This document shows positions 6,206-10,041 of a stretch of DNA of 10,041 nucleotides, piece by piece. The stretch covers positions 14,236 to 24,276 of the forward strand of contig JAMCWS010000320.1 of NCBI GenBank assembly GCA_023480605.1, in the 5' to 3' direction. A program made the translations under genes and the position numbers. Positions within the stretch are counted from its first letter, which is position 1. Each line of letters begins with the position of its first letter. The notes beneath the pieces were generated by a model, which saw only the letters and a program-made list of their open reading frames with translations, ran no database searches and was not told the DNA's origin. The DNA is from a bacterium (GTDB lineage: Bacteria > Sumerlaeota > Sumerlaeia > MVZB01).

Positions 6206-6694
6206 CTACGGCCTGCGCAAGTGGGCATCGAGTTGCGCGACGATGTCGGCGGCCTCCTTTTCGGTGTAGCGGCCGTTGATCATGAACGTGCCGTCGAGAA
6301 TCGGACCGGGAATCTGCGCCGCGGCGACGATCTGACCATCGGCTACGATGGCCAGCAACTGGTTCGCGTGCGCGCCGGTCAGGTCCGCGAATTCCTGCGC
6401 GCCCGACTGGGTCAGTCCGAGTCGGACGTTGTATCGGTCGCCCGCCGGCTCCTTGACGCTTTCCACCGTCGCGATGGCGCGGCCGTCCATCAGCACCTTG
6501 GGGGCGACGCGAAACTGTGTGGTGGTGTCTTTAACCGTCAACTGCTCGGCTTGGCTGCCGGAGGCTTGATCGATCAGGTGGAACTGGATCGCCGCGGCGG
6601 GATCGCCCGCCGGTTCACCCGTCTCCCCGCACCCCGCCAGGCATATCAACAGGCTCAGAACTGAAATCAACCTTGGGCGAGGGGAGAAGGTCAT
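6206..6694 (-). CDS. Lipoprotein with a SecD P1-head-like domain
   Basis: The 162-residue product begins with a lipoprotein signal: a basic N-terminus, a hydrophobic stretch at 9-20, then LAGC with C22 as the lipidation site. The mature part resembles the periplasmic P1 head of the translocation subunit SecD. Features are VAPKVLMDGRAIATVE (63-78), YNVRLGLTQSGAQEFADLT (88-106), LLAIVADGQIVAAAQIPGPI (113-132), the glycine in LDGTFMINGRYT, and a closing EKEAADIVAQL. SecD has this as GA..F..LT, AIvlDG.V.SAP.I and I.G.f..eeA. The other SecD parts, including all transmembrane helices, are absent, so it cannot act as a translocase alone. It lies between ppk1 (81-base gap) and plsC (8-base gap). Its role is unknown. 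The ATG at 6694 has no clear ribosome binding site. Confidence 0.82.
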   Translation of the reverse strand: MTFSPRPRLISVLSLLICLAGCGETGEPAGDPAAAIQFHLIDQASGSQAEQLTVKDTTTQFRVAPKVLMDGRAIATVESVKEPAGDRYNVRLGLTQSGAQEFADLTGAHANQLLAIVADGQIVAAAQIPGPILDGTFMINGRYTEKEAADIVAQLDAHLRRP

Positions 6695-6775
6695 GGTGTT
6701 CGGCAGCCAACTCTTGATGGATATTGCGCCATTTCGTTAATCGCGTCACCGGGATTCGGCAACATACATCCGCCT

Positions 6776-8902
6776 TTATTCTTTTTGCAATGCGCCGGCG
6801 GCGCGGTCCATGAAAATCCGCTGGCTGCCCTTGCCGCGCCGGGGGTGGCGGCGCTGGTAGGCGCCGTCGGCCTTTAAATCCCACGCCTGGCGCTGATCGG
6901 CAAAGCAGGTTTTCATGATGAAATCGAGTTCCTTCTGCAGCGCCGGCGATTCGATCGGCGTCACCGCCTCGACGCGATTGCTCAGGTTGCGGCTCATCCA
7001 ATCGGCCGAGCCGATGTAATACTCCGGCTCGCCGCCGTTCTGGAAGTAAAAGATCCGTGAGTGTTCGAGGAAGCGCCCGATGATGCTCATGATGCGGATG
7101 TTTTCCGACAGGCCGGGCACGCCGGGCCTCAGGCAGCAGAAGCCGCGCACGATCGCGTCAATCTGCACGCCGGCCTGCGAAGCTTCATACAGCGCCTGGA
7201 TGATTTCGGGGTCCTCGAGCTGGTTCATCTTGGCCAGGATTCGCCCCGGGTTGTCGGGCGTCGACAGGCGAATCTCCCGGCGGATCATTTCCAGGAAACG
7301 CTGGCGCATGTTCACCGGCGCCACCAGCAGCTTTCGGTAGTCGACGAAATTGGAGTGGCCCGTCAGGTAATTGAATAGATCGGCCACGTCTTGGCAGACC
7401 ATTGGGTCGGTCGTCAAGAGGCCCAGGTCGGTGTATAGCCGCGCCGTCCCGGTGTGATAATTGCCCGTGCCGATGTGCGCGTATCGGCGGATGCCCTCGG
7501 GCTCGTCCCGCACGATCAGCATCGTCTTGCAGTGCGTTTTGAGGCCGACGAAACCGTACGAGACGTGTGCGCCGGCGCGTTCCAGCGTGCGCACCCACTC
7601 GATGTTGTTGGCCTCGTCGAATCGCGCCTTGATCTCCACCTGGACGTTGACTTCCTTGCCGTTCTCAACCGCCTCCAGCAGCGCCGCCACGATTGGGCTG
7701 TTGGCCGCCGTCCGGTAAAGCGTCTGCTTGATGGCCAGCACCTGCGGGTCGCGCGCCGCCGCCCGCAGCAACCCCAGCACGCTCGTGGCGAACGACTGGA
7801 ACGGATGATGCACGAGCACGTCGCCCTTGCGCAGGACCGAAAAAATATCGTTGCCGTTTTCGGAATTCTCGATCCGTTGCAGGCGCGGGTGCGAAACCGG
7901 CGAATAGGGTTTGTAATGCAGGTGGGGCAGGTTGAGCCCGGCCAGTTGCGACAGGTTGCGCCGGCCCAGCAGCGTCTGGCTCTGGTAGAGATCCTGTTCG
8001 GCGTCCAGGTCCAGTTCGCTCAGCAGCCACTCCTGCAGTTCGTCCGATATGGTGACCAGCGTCTCGAGCCGCACGACGGGGGCGAAGCGCCGGTTGCGCA
8101 ACTCCTCCTCGATCGTTTCCAGCAGGTCGTCGGCTTCTTCCTCGTTGCGCAAGATGTCGGCGTTGCGCGTCACCCGAAACGGCGCCGTCTCCACGATCTC
8201 CATCCCCACGAACAACTGCTGGAGGTTCCGTGCAATGATCTCCTCCAGCGGCACGAACACCATCTCGCCGGGCACCTGGATGAAGCGCGGCCGGTTGGTC
8301 GGGATCTTCACCCGCGCGAACCGCGGATGATTCTCCCCCGGCGCCTGGACCATCACCGCCAGCGACAGGCTCAGGTTCGAGATGAACGGGAACGGCTGGC
8401 CGGGTCCGACCCCGAGCGGCGTGAGGATCGGCGCGATCATCCGGCTGTAATAATCGCTGAGCGCCGCCTGCTGGCCCGGCTTGAGGTCGGCCCACCCGAC
8501 CACGCGCAGGCCGGCCTCATACAGTTCGGGAGTCAGCACGTCCCGCAGCAGCCGGTCCTGGGCCTCGATCATCTTCAGCACATCGGCCCGGATGAGGGCG
8601 AGTTGTTCCTGCGGCGTCAGGCCGTCGATCGACAGCCCCGACACGCCCGCCGCCAACTGCCGCTTCAGGCCGCCGACGCGTTTCATGAAAAATTCGTCGA
8701 GATTGCTGCACGTGATCGCCAAAAAATTGAGCCGCTCCAGCAGGGGATTGTGCGCCGACTGGCCCTCTTCCAGGACGCGCCAGTTGAATGCCAGCCACGA
8801 CATCTCTCGGTTGACATAAATGGACCCGCTCGCCGGCACGCTTTCGCTGGCCGGGCTGGACTGCGCCGCGCCGGTCCCGGGGGTATAATCCGCCAGACTC
8901 AC
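6776..8902 (-). CDS. ppk1: Polyphosphate kinase 1 (Ppk1)
   Basis: Ppk1 reversibly moves the terminal phosphate of ATP onto inorganic polyphosphate. The 708-residue protein has the expected domain order: an N-terminal helical domain (SIYVNREMSWLAFN, residues 27-40; then FLAITCSNLDEFFMKRVGGL), a head domain with PFPFISNLSLSL, and two phospholipase D-like C-terminal domains. The autophosphorylated histidine corresponds to H457 in VGLKTHCK, and the second active-site histidine to H614 in LEHSRIFYF. Other signatures are AIKQTLYRT, VEIKARFDE, AHIGTGNYHTGTARLYTDLGLL and YYIGSADWMSRNL. I chose the GTG at 8902 because GAGGT lies five bases upstream. The frame is open to an ATG at 9055, but that ATG overlaps the predicted -35 box, and the extra 51 residues look non-conserved. 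Confidence 0.96.
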   Translation of the reverse strand: MSLADYTPGTGAAQSSPASESVPASGSIYVNREMSWLAFNWRVLEEGQSAHNPLLERLNFLAITCSNLDEFFMKRVGGLKRQLAAGVSGLSIDGLTPQEQLALIRADVLKMIEAQDRLLRDVLTPELYEAGLRVVGWADLKPGQQAALSDYYSRMIAPILTPLGVGPGQPFPFISNLSLSLAVMVQAPGENHPRFARVKIPTNRPRFIQVPGEMVFVPLEEIIARNLQQLFVGMEIVETAPFRVTRNADILRNEEEADDLLETIEEELRNRRFAPVVRLETLVTISDELQEWLLSELDLDAEQDLYQSQTLLGRRNLSQLAGLNLPHLHYKPYSPVSHPRLQRIENSENGNDIFSVLRKGDVLVHHPFQSFATSVLGLLRAAARDPQVLAIKQTLYRTAANSPIVAALLEAVENGKEVNVQVEIKARFDEANNIEWVRTLERAGAHVSYGFVGLKTHCKTMLIVRDEPEGIRRYAHIGTGNYHTGTARLYTDLGLLTTDPMVCQDVADLFNYLTGHSNFVDYRKLLVAPVNMRQRFLEMIRREIRLSTPDNPGRILAKMNQLEDPEIIQALYEASQAGVQIDAIVRGFCCLRPGVPGLSENIRIMSIIGRFLEHSRIFYFQNGGEPEYYIGSADWMSRNLSNRVEAVTPIESPALQKELDFIMKTCFADQRQAWDLKADGAYQRRHPRRGKGSQRIFMDRAAGALQKE

Positions 8903-9026
8903 GTCGGACCTCGCATCCGATCCACGACGTCGAATCGATTCAATAGTGGGTGTTTCGCCGCGGCCATGCCATGCGCGAAAATCCGCTTCGCGCCGCACCG
9001 CGGCACATTCACCCTTCGGGTAAAAT

Positions 9027-9055
9027 ATACTACCGCGCGCGATTCCGCGATGCAA
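9027..9055 (-). promoter_or_regulatory. Predicted sigma70-type promoter of ppk1
   Basis: On the minus strand TTGCAT (9055-9050; 5 of 6 to TTGACA by position except the fourth and sixth, so a fair match) is followed after exactly 17 bases by TAGTAT (9032-9027; 4 of 6 to TATAAT). It lies in an AT-rich patch. The transcript would begin near 9020, about 118 bases before the GTG at 8902. This supports that start over the ATG at 9055. Confidence 0.45.
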
Positions 9056-9168
9056 CTGGCGATGCGGTTTGGCGAAATCCGGGCGATCCGCCGCGCCGCG
9101 GCAGGGAGTCTCATCGCCCGCTCAGCCCTCCACAAGGCCGCTGCCATGGCATCGACGGTCGCGATCGC

Positions 9169-9197
9169 CCGCGCGCCATTGGCCGCGCGGTTTATTT
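9169..9197 (+). terminator. Terminator-like hairpin after atpC, with its T-run on the plus strand
   Basis: CCGCGCGCC and GGCCGCGCGG flank an ATT loop (9 base pairs, one bulged base), followed on the plus strand by TTTATTT at 9191-9197. As an intrinsic terminator it would act on plus-strand transcription, that is antisense to ppk1 and atpC. On the minus strand the stem follows atpC by about 24 bases but lacks a T-run, so for the atp operon it may serve only as a 3'-end hairpin. Confidence 0.45.
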
Positions 9198-9213
9198 CAT
9201 CGTGGTGAATATC

Positions 9214-9495
9214 TCAGGCCCGCTCCGCTTCCTTGGCCAGCAGTTCCAACTCGTCCACAAGCAGCGTGGCGCGGTTGCCGCCCACCTCCAGAAAACCCCC
9301 CGCGACCCGGTATTCAATCGCCTTGTCGGACTTTTCGATTGTCAGTTTACCACGGCCCAACGTCGTGACCAGCGGCGTGTGATGGGCCATCACCCCCAGG
9401 TAGCCATCTTCGCCCGGCACGATGATCGAAACGACCTCCTTGTCGTCGAAGACTTTGGCTTTCTGCGTGTATACCTGGACTTGATAATAGGCCAT
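9214..9495 (-). CDS. atpC: F1Fo ATP synthase epsilon subunit (AtpC), short form
   Basis: Epsilon is part of the central rotor stalk of the F1 sector, where it couples F1 to the c-ring and in many species inhibits ATP hydrolysis. The 93-residue protein is essentially the N-terminal beta-sandwich: YQVQVYTQKAKVFDDKEVVS, then IVPGEDGYLGVMAHHTPLVT with the conserved G-x-HTP segment, and GGFLEVGGNRATLLVDELEL. Most bacterial epsilon subunits have about 130-140 residues with a C-terminal helix hairpin; here only a few helical residues (AKEAERA) follow. The ATG at 9495 has AGGA eight bases upstream. It follows atpD by 72 bases in the standard order and is the last gene of the operon. Confidence 0.95.
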   Translation of the reverse strand: MAYYQVQVYTQKAKVFDDKEVVSIIVPGEDGYLGVMAHHTPLVTTLGRGKLTIEKSDKAIEYRVAGGFLEVGGNRATLLVDELELLAKEAERA

Positions 9496-9567
9496 CAGCT
9501 TGATCCTGCTTCCTCGGTGAGCGCGCCGCCCGCTCGCCCGGCGGCTCCAGCGCCCCGATCCCGCGTG

Positions 9568-10041
9568 TTACGCTTCTTTCATTTTACGGGCCCGTTCCTG
9601 CACCTCTTCGATGGGGCCGGCCATGTAGAAGGCCTGTTCGGGCACGTCGTCCAGTTCGCCTTCGGTGATCATTTTAAAGCCGCGCACCGTGTCCTCGCGT
9701 TTGACATAGGCCCCCGGTCGGCCCGTGAAGGCCTCCGCGACGTGGAAGGGTTGCGAAAGGAAACGCTGAATTTTGCGCGCCCGCGCCACCGTCAGCTTGT
9801 CTTCCTCCGAAAGCTCGTCCATGCCCAGGATCGAGATGATGTCCTGCAAGTCTTTGTAGCGCTGAAGGATGTTCTGGATCCGGCGCGCCGTCGCGTAATG
9901 CTCCTCCCCGACGACCGTCGGGTCGAGGATGCGGCTGGTCGAGTCCAGCGGATCCACGGCCGGGTAAATGCCCAACTCGGCGATCTGGCGCGAAAGCACC
10001 GTCGTCGCGTCCAGGTGCGCGAATGTGTTGGCCGGCGCGGG
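9568..10041 (-). CDS. atpD: F1Fo ATP synthase beta subunit (AtpD), C-terminal third
   Basis: The beta subunit carries the catalytic nucleotide sites of the F1 sector. The gene runs off the right edge; the last 157 codons are present. The visible part starts with PAPANTFAHLDATT and continues with VLSRQIAELGIYPAVDPLDS, the well-conserved region that contributes adenine-binding and catalytic-interface residues. The C-terminal helical domain follows, with YKDLQDIISILGMDELSEED and LSQPFHVAEAFTG. It contains the DELSEED loop that contacts the gamma subunit and transmits torque. The reading frame is intact to a TAA at 9568. Walker A and B motifs lie outside the window. It precedes atpC by 72 bases. 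Confidence 0.97.
   Translation of the reverse strand, partial: PAPANTFAHLDATTVLSRQIAELGIYPAVDPLDSTSRILDPTVVGEEHYATARRIQNILQRYKDLQDIISILGMDELSEEDKLTVARARKIQRFLSQPFHVAEAFTGRPGAYVKREDTVRGFKMITEGELDDVPEQAFYMAGPIEEVQERARKMKEA

Larger units (their letters stand above)
8903..9213. other. Intergenic region between atpC and ppk1
   Basis: A gap of about 310 bases. It contains the predicted ppk1 promoter (9027-9055), a small acccttcgggt inverted repeat at 9011-9021 near the predicted start site, and a GC-rich hairpin after atpC (9169-9190). Short open frames here, including one of 82 codons on the minus strand, are Arg/Ala-rich and show no family features, so I do not call a gene. Confidence 0.65.

Noticed and set aside
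8899..9147. 82-codon minus-strand frame upstream of ppk1
   Set aside because: It is Ala/Arg-rich without family signs and spans the predicted ppk1 promoter.
7454..9208. Very long plus-strand open frame (584 codons) opposite ppk1
   Set aside because: It is the antisense of a clear, complete ppk1. Its product is His/Arg/Gln-rich low-complexity sequence, as expected from the reverse strand of a GC-rich gene.

Overview
This is a GC-rich, densely packed bacterial window. Almost everything is on the minus strand; one gene is on the plus strand. The content is mostly core metabolism: respiratory complex I, the end of the F1Fo ATP synthase operon, polyphosphate kinase and a phospholipid acyltransferase. 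The protein variants (for example a NuoB with GACTVGGGPY and a NuoA with YECGEPTIGPS), the high GC content and the short degenerate intergenic repeats suggest an uncultured bacterium of the Planctomycetes/PVC or Hydrogenedentes/Sumerlaea kind. That placement is an impression, not a demonstration.

Layout from high to low coordinates, which is the direction of minus-strand transcription: atpD (3' end only, 10041-9568) and atpC (9495-9214) close an atp operon. A roughly 310-base gap holds a probable promoter for ppk1 (8902-6776, GTG start). After ppk1 come a small lipoprotein resembling the periplasmic P1-head domain of SecD (6694-6206) and a PlsC-type acyltransferase (6197-5526), 8 bases apart. 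A plus-strand gene (4374-5426) encodes an exported protein of unknown function and converges on plsC; the gap between them carries a 9-base repeat. A 463-base divergent intergenic region follows, with one promoter facing each way. From it the nuo operon runs leftward: nuoA, nuoB, nuoC, nuoD, nuoH.

The nuo order passes directly from nuoD to nuoH, so the NADH-oxidising module genes nuoE, nuoF and nuoG are not at their usual place. This is the layout of 11-subunit complex I operons. Complex I and ATP synthase together make up proton-coupled energy conservation, and polyphosphate kinase stores phosphoanhydride energy from ATP.

The most unusual feature is nuoH. The first 113 bases of the window are repeated exactly at 733-845, both copies inside nuoH. 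The copy near the gene start breaks the reading frame. The copy at the window edge replaces the expected C-terminal part with the N-terminal helix and loop. A chimeric assembly or amplification artefact at a contig end is the most likely explanation, and the rest of nuoH should not be trusted without reads. I found no CRISPR array, transposase, tRNA or rRNA, and nothing that looks like a new multi-gene system.
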